From assembly GCA_035363115.1 (NCBI GenBank), contig DAOSEM010000005.1, forward strand, positions 124,001-188,000: DNA of 64,000 nt, in the 5' to 3' direction. A model generated the notes under the pieces. That model was given only the letters and a program-made list of their open reading frames with translations. It was not told where the DNA came from and ran no database searches. A program made the translations under genes and the position numbers. Shown here one piece after another: positions 49,364 to 57,382 of this stretch; within the stretch, counting starts at the first letter, position 1, and the number at the start of each line of letters is the position of its first letter. Source of the stretch: Syntrophales bacterium (GTDB taxonomy: Bacteria > Desulfobacterota > Syntrophia > Syntrophales > PHBD01).

Positions 49364-49423
49364 GGGACTCAAAATCCCCCTTCCCTCGCGGAAGTGTCGG
49401 TTCGATTCCGACCTCCGGCACCA
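49364..49423. repeat. Displaced tRNA-Leu 3' end: right attachment site of element B
   Basis: A 60-bp copy of 30670-30729 with four mismatches, all in the variable arm (49383, 49387, 49389, 49391). It has no 5' half, so it is not a tRNA gene. It is most likely the original host 3' end. Confidence 0.9.
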
Positions 49424-49435
49424 GAATGAAAACAA

Positions 49436-49475
49436 GGGCTTGAATGGTTAAGAAAATCCATTGAGCCCTTTTTTT
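49436..49475 (+). terminator. Original host terminator of tRNA-Leu, now displaced
   Basis: GGGCT plus AATGG (49436-49447) pair with CCATT plus AGCCC (49458-49468), followed by seven T. It follows the displaced tRNA 3' end. Confidence 0.85.
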
Positions 49476-49823
49476 ATTGATGAGGATCATCTTGCCTCTC
49501 GCATGATAGCCTGTATTTATTGCCGAATTCGATTTCCCGATTCAGATTTATTCTATCGATTGCCGAAACAATGCCGTTTCTGATATTAATAGAGGGCTGC
49601 ACCAGGGAACAGAGAACAAGACTCTCTTACATAAAGGGTCTTGAAACTCAAATGAATGGAAAGATATCAGACGGAGATACGGATAACCCGGATCATGCTT
49701 TTCATCCAATCTTGATGTGGCTTCGAAAAAAGATACCGGACGGATTCCAGGAAAATGAACATGCAAGTCGCCTGATTGTATCAATCGGTCGACGATGATG
49801 CATGGTAAAGGAAAAACCATACC

Positions 49824-50462
49824 GTGACGAACGTACGTCGCATATTGGTGCAATTGATCAAGATATGCGTGCTTCTGGGCATCATCTGGCTGGCCTTTGA
49901 GCTTTATGATCATTTTAGACCTGCAAACGGCTATAACCTGGAGGCACAAGGGCATTATTATACTTTCCATTTTCCCGATTCAATCCGAAGGGAAATTGGG
50001 AGAATCGGCAATGAGGAAGTCAAAGAAAATTTTCGCTGTTTTTCTGAAAGAAACTCCATTCTGACGGTTGTTTTGAAAAATCGGGATGATAGGGACATCA
50101 GTAAGATTTACATAGAAGTTCCTTTTAAAGGTCATTCCCAGATCGTCAAGAATGAGAAAGAGGTTTCTTCGTCGGATTTCAACGGACGTATTCTTGTCGG
50201 TCCAATGCAGGCGGGAGCCGAAACGAGAGTCATCGTCTGGACGGAGTCCTGGAAAGATGCGCCCAAGGGAAGGTATGACAAGAGGTACAGAGTTACTCAT
50301 CCGGATGGGGTTTTCTATATTGATTTTCCGATCGAGGTAAGAGGGTTCCTTGCAACAATCATTGATTACGGCATCGCGAATATGTTCATCCTGACGTCCG
50401 TATTTCTTCTCATTTTGACCTCATTCACCATTATCATCATGCTGATTATGAGAAGAGACTGA
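49824..50462 (+). CDS. Membrane protein with two terminal transmembrane helices, 212 aa
   Basis: A 212-residue protein from a GTG start. One transmembrane helix near the N-terminus (LIKICVLLGIIWLAFELYDH, about 11-30) and one at the C-terminus (FILTSVFLLILTSFTIIIML) bracket a ~140-residue beta-rich domain likely outside the membrane. No family is recognised. It is the first credible host gene right of element B. A 92-codon frame before it (49520-49798) has weak support. Confidence 0.6.
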   Translation: MTNVRRILVQLIKICVLLGIIWLAFELYDHFRPANGYNLEAQGHYYTFHFPDSIRREIGRIGNEEVKENFRCFSERNSILTVVLKNRDDRDISKIYIEVPFKGHSQIVKNEKEVSSSDFNGRILVGPMQAGAETRVIVWTESWKDAPKGRYDKRYRVTHPDGVFYIDFPIEVRGFLATIIDYGIANMFILTSVFLLILTSFTIIIMLIMRRD

Positions 50463-50553
50463 AATGGAACGGGCTGTTCGACGGGAGAGGCCGGAGATAG
50501 AAACGGCCGGGACAGATGGTGTAAGATCATAAATAGAGGATCGGGGAAAAGGG

Positions 50554-51552
50554 ATGCGAAAAACTTGGATGAAGGTCGGTGTAATGGTCGTTTCAACGCT
50601 TTTCTTCATGATATGGGTCCTGGAGATGGATGCCTGGGCCCGGGCCGGCGGCGGCCGGTCCATGGGCAGTCGCGGATCCCGCTCCTACAGCTCGCCAAGC
50701 CGGACATCCACGTCCCCGCAGGCGACGCAGCCAGCCAGCCGGGCGTACACAACCCCCCAGACGACGCAGCAGGCGAGCCCCATGCCGAATCCTGCCGCGC
50801 AGCCACGCCCCAGCTTCTGGCGAACCTTCGGTGCGGGAGCCCTCGGCGGCATTCTGGGCGGCATGCTCTTCAGCAGCTTCGGCCACGGAGCGGGCGGAAT
50901 GGCCCGGGGCATAGGCGGAAGCGGCATCGGGCTGTTCGATATCCTGTTGATTGGAGCGCTTCTCTACGGGATCTATTGGTTCATCAAGCGAAGGAAACAG
51001 AGGGAAGCGACGGCGGCCGCCTATTCTTCCACCAGTGCTTCGACCTGGCAGGAGCCGCCCCTTTCCTTTGAGACGGTCGCCAAGACGGGAGTGGTGGCCG
51101 CGGATGACCTCGCGGCCGGCCTGGCTCATATCCGCAGCATGGATCCCTCCTTCGACGAGAAGCGTTTCAACGAATTCTGCACGGACCATTTCTTCCGCGT
51201 CCAGGGGGCCTGGGCGAACCGGGACATGACGGGCATCCGTGCACTCCTGACGGACGGGATGTACGGCCTCATGCAGGCGGATGCCGAGAAGCTCCGGGCG
51301 GAGAAGAAGCTCAACCGGCTCGACAATATCGCGGTGAGGTCCGTGGAGATCACCGAGGCCTGGCAGGAGCAGGGGCAGGATTTCGTGACGGTGCGGTTCC
51401 TGGCCAATCTCCTGGACTATACGACCAGCGAGTCCGGAGATCTGATCTCCGGCAGCAAAACGGAGCCAGTCAAATTTGAGGAGTTCTGGACATACACGCG
51501 GCCCGTGGGCGGCGGTTCCTGGCAGCTTTCGGGCATCAACCAGGCGGATTAG
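50554..51552 (+). CDS. Tim44-like domain membrane protein
   Basis: A 332-residue protein. It has an N-terminal signal or anchor (VGVMVVSTLFFMIWVLEMDA), then a Ser/Thr/Pro/Gln-rich linker (35-85), a Gly-rich segment with a transmembrane helix (about 95-150: GAGALGGILGGMLFSSFGHG, then LFDILLIGALLYGIYWFI), and a C-terminal Tim44-like domain (about 185-330) with FNEFCTDHFFRVQGAWANRD and a final WTYTRPVGGGSWQLSGI. Bacterial Tim44-domain proteins of this layout are widespread and poorly characterised, and probably bind other membrane proteins or lipids. It is followed by a hairpin and a convergent gene. Confidence 0.85.
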   Translation: MRKTWMKVGVMVVSTLFFMIWVLEMDAWARAGGGRSMGSRGSRSYSSPSRTSTSPQATQPASRAYTTPQTTQQASPMPNPAAQPRPSFWRTFGAGALGGILGGMLFSSFGHGAGGMARGIGGSGIGLFDILLIGALLYGIYWFIKRRKQREATAAAYSSTSASTWQEPPLSFETVAKTGVVAADDLAAGLAHIRSMDPSFDEKRFNEFCTDHFFRVQGAWANRDMTGIRALLTDGMYGLMQADAEKLRAEKKLNRLDNIAVRSVEITEAWQEQGQDFVTVRFLANLLDYTTSESGDLISGSKTEPVKFEEFWTYTRPVGGGSWQLSGINQAD

Positions 51553-51627
51553 GCGTCCTGTTGCCGGCGGAATTGCCGGTTGCGGAGGGGTTGTCGAACG
51601 AAGACGGATCGATGCGGCACTGGCAAA

Positions 51628-51656
51628 CGGGGGTGTTCCCGAGAGGGGCACCCCCG
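51628..51656. terminator. Bidirectional hairpin between convergent genes
   Basis: CGGGGGTG (51628-51635) pairs with CACCCCCG (51649-51656) around a 13-base loop, between the Tim44-like gene and the DNA glycosylase gene. Confidence 0.5.
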
Positions 51657-51747
51657 CTGTCGTTGCGGACGTTCCGGGCTGCCCGCCCCGTCTTCCGCCC
51701 GCGAGTCTTCTATCCCGCGCCGGCATCGCACAGGGGTCCGTATACCC

Positions 51748-52533
51748 TCATTTCTGGCATTTTGCGCAGAACCAGGTCCCCCTGCCGCCCAATGCGATTC
51801 GCTCGATGCCGGACCCGCAGCGGGGACAAGGCATCCCTTCCCGGCCATACACGCAAAGGTGATGCTGGAATTCCCCGGCGTCTCCGTGAAGGTCGCGCCA
51901 ATCCGACACGGATGTGCCGCGGCAGCGGACCGCCAGATTCAGAATCCGCCTTGTTTCGCGGCCGATGGTCTCCCATTCTTTCCGTGTCACCTCCGATGCC
52001 GGCCTCCTCGGGTCCACTGCCGCAGAATGGAGAATCTCGCAGGCGTAGATGTTTCCCATACCCGGAAACACCGCCTGATCGAGGAGGAACACCTTTGTTG
52101 CCAGGCGCCTTTTCCGGGCGGCCTGCTGAAAGGCGGATGGATCCGGGTTCTTCAGGAGATCCGGCCCGGATGGGCGGTGACGGTCCGGCTGCTCCAGGGT
52201 CAGCGTGGCGAACCGCCGCGGATCGACCCCGATGACTTCGCAGTCTTCCAGGACCAGCCGGAACCTTGTATGGGCGGGCAACTCCGCACCCTCCGCCATG
52301 TCATTCCGGAAAAGACGGCCCGTCATCCGGAGATGGAGCCGCAGGACGGATCCATCGTCAAGGGCGATCTCCAGGAATTTTCCCTGTCGACAAACGTTGT
52401 CAATCTTCCGTCCCTCCAGATTCGGGGCGGGTCCAAGTTTCGCATCGTGAATGGCGAGGACCCGGAGCCTCTTTCCCCTGATTTCTCGAAGCAGCTGGCG
52501 GCGCAGCGTCTCCACTTCCGGCAGTTCGGGCAT
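51748..52533 (-). CDS. mutM: Formamidopyrimidine-DNA glycosylase
   Basis: A 261-residue bifunctional DNA-repair enzyme removing 8-oxoguanine and formamidopyrimidines. ATG 52533 is certain because the mature enzyme must begin MPELPEVETLRR, with catalytic Pro2 (Schiff base) and Glu3. The conserved RMTGRLF (about 69-75), a H2TH region with NPDPSAFQQAARKRRLATKV and GMGNIYACEILH, and the C-terminal zinc finger (CPRCGSGIERI, then CAKC) are all present. Length is normal. AGGGAG precedes the start. It is divergent from kamA. Confidence 0.95.
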   Translation of the reverse strand: MPELPEVETLRRQLLREIRGKRLRVLAIHDAKLGPAPNLEGRKIDNVCRQGKFLEIALDDGSVLRLHLRMTGRLFRNDMAEGAELPAHTRFRLVLEDCEVIGVDPRRFATLTLEQPDRHRPSGPDLLKNPDPSAFQQAARKRRLATKVFLLDQAVFPGMGNIYACEILHSAAVDPRRPASEVTRKEWETIGRETRRILNLAVRCRGTSVSDWRDLHGDAGEFQHHLCVYGREGMPCPRCGSGIERIALGGRGTWFCAKCQK

Positions 52534-52625
52534 GATCAGACTCCCTGCGAATTCAAGGGCATGTAAAGCCGGGAGGAACCTCCGGTCAAGCGAAAAGAAA
52601 AAGTAAGACAAAGGCGCCTTTTTTA

Positions 52626-52655
52626 TTGACAAGACGTCGCCCTTGGCCTTATGAG
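52626..52655 (+). promoter_or_regulatory. Sigma-70-like promoter candidate for the kamA operon
   Basis: TTGACA (52626-52631) and TATGAG (52650-52655) with an 18-base spacer lie about 125 bp before kamA in the 245-bp divergent gap with mutM. Confidence 0.4.
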
Positions 52656-52778
52656 ACGCAATAGAAAACGCCCATGATAACGGGGTTTTCCGGGGTTGAA
52701 TGGAACGACGGCCGGAGCGGAATTTCCGGTCGAGGAACGCAAAAAAATGAAGGCTCGGCAAGCCGGAGGCGTCGGACG

Positions 52779-54092
52779 ATGGAAATCGAGTCCCTTTTCA
52801 GCGAAGAAATGGAGCCCCCAGGCCTGCTCAACGGCCTGACAGGTTTGGAGAAAGCCGCCCATGACCTGATTGTTCCCCACGATCCGGCCGTTTCACCGCC
52901 TCCCCCCATCCCGGTCCGTCCCGACCGGCATCCTTCCCGTTTTACAGACAGCCGCCGCTCCCAGGCCTTCCGAAAGCGCTTCTATTCGGGCGTTTCCCGG
53001 GAAGAATGGCAGGACTGGCGCTGGCAGCTGAAAAACCGAATCAGCGATTACGAGACCCTGGGGCTGATGATCTGGCTTTCCGAGGAAGAGCGGAGCGCCA
53101 TGACCTACGCGGCGGGACCCCGTCCGGTGGCCATCACCCCTTACTATGCCAGCCTGCTGGATGCGATGGATGTTTCGCATCCCTTGCGCCGCTCGATGAT
53201 TCCCGTGATGCAGGAGTGTTTCCGGGTGGACGGGGAAAAGGAAGATCCCCTGGATGAGGAAAAGGACAGCCCGGTGCCCGGCCTGGTTCATCGATATCCG
53301 GATCGCGTCCTCTTTCTCGTGACGGGGACCTGTGCGGCCTACTGCCGGTATTGCACGCGGTCCCGCATAATCGGGCGGTCCGGTGCCGAGAGCAGCCTGA
53401 GAATGCACTGGGAGAAGGCGATCGATTACATCGCATCACACCCCGCCATCCGGGACGTCCTGCTGTCAGGCGGCGATCCCCTGACGCTCCACGACCGGAA
53501 GATTGAGTGGCTTCTTTCCAGGCTCAGCAGGATTCCGCACGTGGAAATGCTCCGGATCGGCACGAAAGTCCCCGTTACCCTCCCGCAACGGATCACGCCG
53601 GAACTGGTAAAGATCCTCAAAAGGTATCACCCGCTCTGGCTCAGCATCCACGTCACCCACCCCGACGAGCTGACGCCGGAGATGCGCCAGGCCTGCATGC
53701 GCCTGGCCGACGGGGGGATTCCCCTGGGCAGCCAGACGGTGCTCCTGGCGGGTGTCAACGATTCCGTGGAGGTGATGCGGCGGCTCTTCCAGGGCCTGCT
53801 CAAGATCCGCGTCAGGCCCTACTACCTGTACCAGTGCGATCCCATCCCGGGATCGGCCCACTTCCGGACGCCGGTCATCCGGGGCATCGAAATCATCGAG
53901 GGCCTGCGGGGCCACACAACCGGATACGCCGTTCCGACCTTCGTCATCGATGCCCCCGGCGGGGGCGGCAAGATCCCCCTCCTGCCGGAATACGTGGTCG
54001 GCCGCGACGGTCCGGATCTTCTCATCCGTAACTATGAAGGGAAGGTCTTCCGTTACCCGGACGGCGGTCCCGTCCATCATGAAGTCCATTAA
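52779..54092 (+). CDS. kamA: Lysine 2,3-aminomutase (radical SAM, PLP)
   Basis: A 437-residue enzyme. ATG 52779 is preferred because GGAGG lies at 52765-52769. The radical SAM motif CAAYCRYC gives C185, C189 and C192. PLP-binding Lys398 lies in DAPGGGGKIP (391-400). The two aspartates that hold the lysine side-chain amine in the clostridial enzyme are present with the same spacing: D354 in QCDPIPG and D391, 37 and 7 residues from each other and from the lysine. It should convert L-lysine to L-beta-lysine. It starts an operon with two ATP-grasp ligases (11-bp gap to the first), which could use beta-lysine. Confidence 0.92.
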   Translation: MEIESLFSEEMEPPGLLNGLTGLEKAAHDLIVPHDPAVSPPPPIPVRPDRHPSRFTDSRRSQAFRKRFYSGVSREEWQDWRWQLKNRISDYETLGLMIWLSEEERSAMTYAAGPRPVAITPYYASLLDAMDVSHPLRRSMIPVMQECFRVDGEKEDPLDEEKDSPVPGLVHRYPDRVLFLVTGTCAAYCRYCTRSRIIGRSGAESSLRMHWEKAIDYIASHPAIRDVLLSGGDPLTLHDRKIEWLLSRLSRIPHVEMLRIGTKVPVTLPQRITPELVKILKRYHPLWLSIHVTHPDELTPEMRQACMRLADGGIPLGSQTVLLAGVNDSVEVMRRLFQGLLKIRVRPYYLYQCDPIPGSAHFRTPVIRGIEIIEGLRGHTTGYAVPTFVIDAPGGGGKIPLLPEYVVGRDGPDLLIRNYEGKVFRYPDGGPVHHEVH

Positions 54093-54103
54093 GGCCGCAG
54101 CCC

Positions 54104-55123
54104 GTGACGCATCGTGAAACAGGACTGACCGTCGGCCTTGTCTACGACCTCCGCGACGACTACCTGGCGGAGGGCTATTCCGAAGAGGAAACGGCGGAAT
54201 TCGACCGGGCGGAGACGATCGACGCCATCGAGGCGACGCTCCGTTCCCTGTCGTACCGGACGGATCGGATCGGCCACGCGCGCTCCCTCGTCGGACGGCT
54301 CGCCGCGGGAGCGCGGTGGGATCTCGTTTTCAACATCGCCGAGGGCCTTCGGGGCTATGGCCGGGAGAGCCTTGTGCCGGCCCTGCTGGAGGCTTACGGC
54401 ATTCCATATGTCTTTTCCGATCCCCTCGTTCTCTCCCTGACCCTCCACAAGGGCATGTGCAAGCGAGTCGTCCGCGACCTCGCCATCCCGACGCCGGATT
54501 TCGCCGTCGTGGAGAAGGAAGCGGACATCGCCGCCGTCGGCCTCCCCTTTCCGCTCTTCGTCAAGCCGGTGGCGGAAGGGACGGGCAAGGGCATCACGGG
54601 GGAGTCCGTGATTCATTCCCCCGGTGCGCTGGAGAGGATCTGCCGCCGCCTGCTCGGTGCCTACGGCCAGCCCGTCCTCGTGGAACGGTTCCTCCCGGGG
54701 CGCGAATTCACCGTGGGCGTTGTCGGCACCGGGGAGGAGGCGGAGACCGTCGGGGTCATGGAGGTTCTTCTCCTGGCAGAAGCGGAAAAGGAGGTCTACT
54801 CCTACATCAACAAGGAATACTGCGAGCGCCTGGTTCGTTACCGCCTGGCCGACGACGGCGAGGCCCGGCGGGCCGCGGCGGTGGCCCTGGCTGCGTGGCG
54901 CGGGCTGGGCTGCCGCGACGGGGGGCGGGTGGACATCCGTTCGGACGAGCGGGGAGAGCCGCACTTCATGGAGGTGAATCCGCTGGCGGGCCTCCACCCG
55001 GAGCACTCGGACCTCCCGATTCTCTGCACCCTCGGCGGGATTTCCTACCGGGACCTCCTCGGTCGGATCATGGACTCGGCCCTGCGGCGCACCGCGGCGG
55101 GAAACGGCGGACCCGGACCATGA
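54104..55123 (+). CDS. ATP-grasp ligase, D-Ala-D-Ala ligase-like (first of two)
   Basis: A 339-residue protein from a GTG start. The N-terminal domain has VGLVYDLRDDY and FNIAEGLRGYGRESLVPALL, like the Ddl N-terminus (FNxxEG). The ATP-grasp fold follows, with PLFVKPVAEGTGKGI (about 149-163), LVERFLPGREFTVGVV (about 196-211) and the metal-binding end HFMEVNPLAGLHPEHSDLP. The 'EVNPLAGL' end is the ligase form, with a D/N-P change as seen in peptide-forming relatives. It lies 11 bp after kamA and overlaps the second ligase by 4 bases. An amino acid ligase making a beta-lysine or other dipeptide is a reasonable guess, but cell-wall use is not excluded. Confidence 0.8.
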   Translation: MTHRETGLTVGLVYDLRDDYLAEGYSEEETAEFDRAETIDAIEATLRSLSYRTDRIGHARSLVGRLAAGARWDLVFNIAEGLRGYGRESLVPALLEAYGIPYVFSDPLVLSLTLHKGMCKRVVRDLAIPTPDFAVVEKEADIAAVGLPFPLFVKPVAEGTGKGITGESVIHSPGALERICRRLLGAYGQPVLVERFLPGREFTVGVVGTGEEAETVGVMEVLLLAEAEKEVYSYINKEYCERLVRYRLADDGEARRAAAVALAAWRGLGCRDGGRVDIRSDERGEPHFMEVNPLAGLHPEHSDLPILCTLGGISYRDLLGRIMDSALRRTAAGNGGPGP

Positions 55124-56097
55124 CCGTGGCCGTGCTGCATGGGTCTGTTTCCGACGGTTCCGGAATGGACGAGCAGGATGTGCTGGTGGAGGTGGAGACC
55201 GTCTGCCGGGCCCTCGCGTCACTCGGGCATCGGCCCGTCCCCGTTCCCCTCTCGATGGACCTCGAAGCGGCCCTGGAAGCGCTCCGCCGTCTCCGGCCCC
55301 GCTTCGCCTTCAACCTCGTCGAGTCGGTGGCGGGGAAGGGCTGTCTCATCGCGCTCGGCCCGCTGGTCCTGGACGTGCTGGGCATCCCGTTCACCGGGGC
55401 CTCCGCCGACGCGACCTACCTGACGTCGAACAAGCTCCTGGCCAAGCGGATCATGCTCCTCGAGGGGATCGACACGCCGTCCTGGTTTCCGATGGAAGGC
55501 GGCCTTTCCGGTCCCATCGAACCGGGCCGATACATCGTCAAGTCCGTCTGGGAGCACGCATCCATCGGAATCGACGAAGGCTCGGTTCTGTTCGCGGACG
55601 GGGATGCGGGGCTTCGGGAGGCTCTCCGACTTCGCCGGGACGCAACCGGCGGGGCCTGCTTTGCCGAGGTTTACATCGAAGGACGCGAATTCAATCTCTC
55701 CCTGCTGGCGGACGGAAAAGGACCCCGGGTCCTTCCCCCGGCGGAGATCCTCTTCGACGCCTTTCCCCCCGGCAAGCTGCGCCTGGTGGACTACCGGGCC
55801 AAGTGGGACGCCGATTCCTTCGAGTACCGGCAGACCCCGAGACGTTTCCACTTTCCGGGAGAGGACGCGGACCTCCTGTCCTCCCTGGAGAGAATAGCCC
55901 TTCGGTGCTGGGATGTTTTCCGGTTGCACGGGTACGGGCGGGTGGATTTCCGGGTGGATGAAGACGGCCGACCCTGGGTGCTGGAGGTGAACACGAATCC
56001 CTGCCTGTCGCCGGACGCGGGATTCCTCGCGTCGGCCGCTGAGGCGGGGTTCGGTCTTACCGAGGTGGTGTCCCGGATCTGTGCGGATCTTCCGTAG
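55120..56097 (+). CDS. ATP-grasp ligase, D-Ala-D-Ala ligase-like (second of two)
   Basis: A 325-residue protein. Its ATG overlaps the previous stop (ATGA at 55120-55123). It has the same architecture as its neighbour but is diverged: VAVLHGSVSDGSGMDEQDVL, FAFNLVESVAGKGCLI, PFTGASADATYLTSNKLLAK, YIVKSVWEHASIGIDEGSVL, FAEVYIEGREFNLSLL and VLEVNTNPCLSPDAGFLASA. EVNTNPCLSP is the usual metal and phosphate end of Ddl-type ligases. Two tandem, non-identical ligases after kamA suggest two successive couplings. Its 3' end overlaps the convergent DUF3617 gene by 41 bp. Confidence 0.8.
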   Translation: MTVAVLHGSVSDGSGMDEQDVLVEVETVCRALASLGHRPVPVPLSMDLEAALEALRRLRPRFAFNLVESVAGKGCLIALGPLVLDVLGIPFTGASADATYLTSNKLLAKRIMLLEGIDTPSWFPMEGGLSGPIEPGRYIVKSVWEHASIGIDEGSVLFADGDAGLREALRLRRDATGGACFAEVYIEGREFNLSLLADGKGPRVLPPAEILFDAFPPGKLRLVDYRAKWDADSFEYRQTPRRFHFPGEDADLLSSLERIALRCWDVFRLHGYGRVDFRVDEDGRPWVLEVNTNPCLSPDAGFLASAAEAGFGLTEVVSRICADLP

Positions 56098-56524
56098 CCT
56101 TCGGGCAGTCGCCGATCCTCCGTCCCTCGATCCGCTGGGTTACGGAAAGTGTTTTCCCTTTCTTCCCGAGGATCTTCCCCTTCATTACGCCCGTCAGCGT
56201 CTCTCCGCGGAAGAGAACCCGTCCCTTTCCCGTCATCGATCCCGTGTCCATCTCGCACCGTACGCTCCACGTGAGGGCGTCGCCCTCCAGGCTCGACCGG
56301 AGGAGGCGGCACTGCCGGTCCCGCTCGGGCTCACGGGGAATGGGATCCTTTCCGGTCAGGCAACGCCGGTAGACGTGGGGACGGGACAGGCCGGGGGCGA
56401 GCCCCTGGATTTCCATGGTGGCGGTCATTTCCCAGAGGCCGGACGGGAAGGCCGCCTCGGCCGACGCGGGGGAAGTGCAAAAAAAAGGCAGAAGAGCCGT
56501 CATGACGAAGATCATCCGGATCAT
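56057..56524 (-). CDS. DUF3617-family exported protein
   Basis: A 155-residue protein; ATG 56524 is chosen because a signal peptide follows (MIRMIFVMTALLPFFCTSPA, then SAEA cleavage). The mature part has GLWEMTATMEIQGL, a pair of Cys (CLTGKD and CRLL) and a C-terminal RRIGDCP, the pattern of DUF3617 periplasmic proteins of unknown function. It converges with the second ATP-grasp gene and overlaps it by 41 bp. The TPR gene lies 23 bp upstream on the same strand and may be cotranscribed. Confidence 0.7.
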   Translation of the reverse strand: MIRMIFVMTALLPFFCTSPASAEAAFPSGLWEMTATMEIQGLAPGLSRPHVYRRCLTGKDPIPREPERDRQCRLLRSSLEGDALTWSVRCEMDTGSMTGKGRVLFRGETLTGVMKGKILGKKGKTLSVTQRIEGRRIGDCPKATEDPHRSGTPPR

Positions 56525-56547
56525 GGCGATCCTTCCGCCTGTGTGGC

Positions 56548-57027
56548 CTATCGCTGCGAATCCCCGCCGCGGCTGAGCCACAGCAGGTAGTGCTCGGCGT
56601 CCTTGTTCTTGAACGTGACGGCCATTTTCATGTCCTCGAGGGCCTGCTCGTGCCTGCCGATCTTTTCATTGCACAGGCCCCGGTAGACGTAGCTTCCCGC
56701 TTCCTCGGCATAGCCGGGGTCGATGTCGAGGGCCTGGTCGAAATCCCGGACGGCGACATCATACTGCTCGAGCTTGTAGGCGGCGAAACCCCGGTTGTGG
56801 AAGGCCCGGCCGTTGCCCGGGTCGATCTTGACGGCCTGGGTGAAGGCTTCGATGGCGCCGGTGAAGTCGTCCTTCATCAGGGCGGAAAGACCCCGGAGTC
56901 TCCACTCCTCGCCCGGTGAGTCCGTCTCCTTGGATTTGCTCCGGACAGGGGCCGCACTGGCGGCGGGCTGTGCGGGGGCTTTCTCTTTCTTTGCTCCACG
57001 ACCGAACGATAGCTTCAACGCTGCCAT
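56548..57027 (-). CDS. TPR-repeat protein, 159 aa
   Basis: A 159-residue cytoplasmic protein. A basic, Ala/Pro-rich N-terminal 40 residues are followed by tetratricopeptide repeats: LSALMKDDFTGAIEAFTQAV, IDPGNGRAFHNRGFAAYKLE, QYDVAVRDFDQALDIDPGYA and YRGLCNEKIGRHEQALEDMK. TPRs bind partner proteins. Nothing in the sequence names the partner. It is probably in a two-gene unit with the DUF3617 gene downstream. Confidence 0.8.
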   Translation of the reverse strand: MAALKLSFGRGAKKEKAPAQPAASAAPVRSKSKETDSPGEEWRLRGLSALMKDDFTGAIEAFTQAVKIDPGNGRAFHNRGFAAYKLEQYDVAVRDFDQALDIDPGYAEEAGSYVYRGLCNEKIGRHEQALEDMKMAVTFKNKDAEHYLLWLSRGGDSQR

Positions 57028-57382
57028 ATCCTTCCTCCTTCGATCAAAGGTACCTGTCAGGGACCATGATATGCTTCCGGGTGCTGCTCCAGCCTTTCGG
57101 GATCTGTCTTACTTTGTATTGGAGCACATGTGCGGCCCGGATTTCGAGAACCGAACTCCCGACCGGGCGAAATGCCGATATCCATCTCGTGTCGCTCGCT
57201 CTTTTCATAACCCGTTCCCCATGGATATTCAAGCAGATTGTGCAGTTACACGGCAAAGGGGGCGCGGCGTTTGACAAGATCACTTCCGCTTACTAACTTC
57301 TCGCGTATACAATGCAGGTCGATGCATCGGTAAGCTCCAGTCGGACAAAAACGCATTTCAAGCCGGCCCAAGGAAAGAAGCC
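57028..57382. other. Divergent intergenic region
   Basis: A 355-bp gap with no credible gene. TTGACA at 57271-57276 with TAACTT 17 bases later is a weak promoter candidate for the iron-sulfur protein gene. AGGAGG-like sequence lies just before the TPR start on the other strand. Confidence 0.4.

Larger units (their letters stand above)
30670..49423. mobile_element. Integrated element B (tRNA-Leu-borne, with Hxs and defence-like cargo)
   Basis: An 18.8-kb insertion between the intact tRNA-Leu and a 60-bp copy of its 3' end, with the integrase next to the right end. The phage-like backbone is on the minus strand: integrase, toxin-antitoxin, AlpA-like protein, initiator-like protein, DnaB, terminase-small-subunit-like protein, S49 protease, coiled coil and small proteins. 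An AT-rich cargo (32.6-39.1 kb) is on the plus strand. As in element A, the portal, capsid and large terminase genes are missing. It is best described as a satellite-like or decayed prophage island carrying an intact peptide-modification system. Confidence 0.9.

Noticed and set aside
49364..49423. Second tRNA-Leu gene
   Set aside because: Only the 3' 60 bases exist; the acceptor 5' strand and D-arm are missing. It is the displaced attachment-site copy.
49520..49798. 92-codon plus-strand frame after element B
   Set aside because: No ribosome site, mixed composition and no motif; could be a decayed gene end but not supportable.
52674..52778. 35-residue N-terminal extension of KamA
   Set aside because: GGAGG is correctly placed for ATG 52779, and the extension overlaps the likely promoter region.
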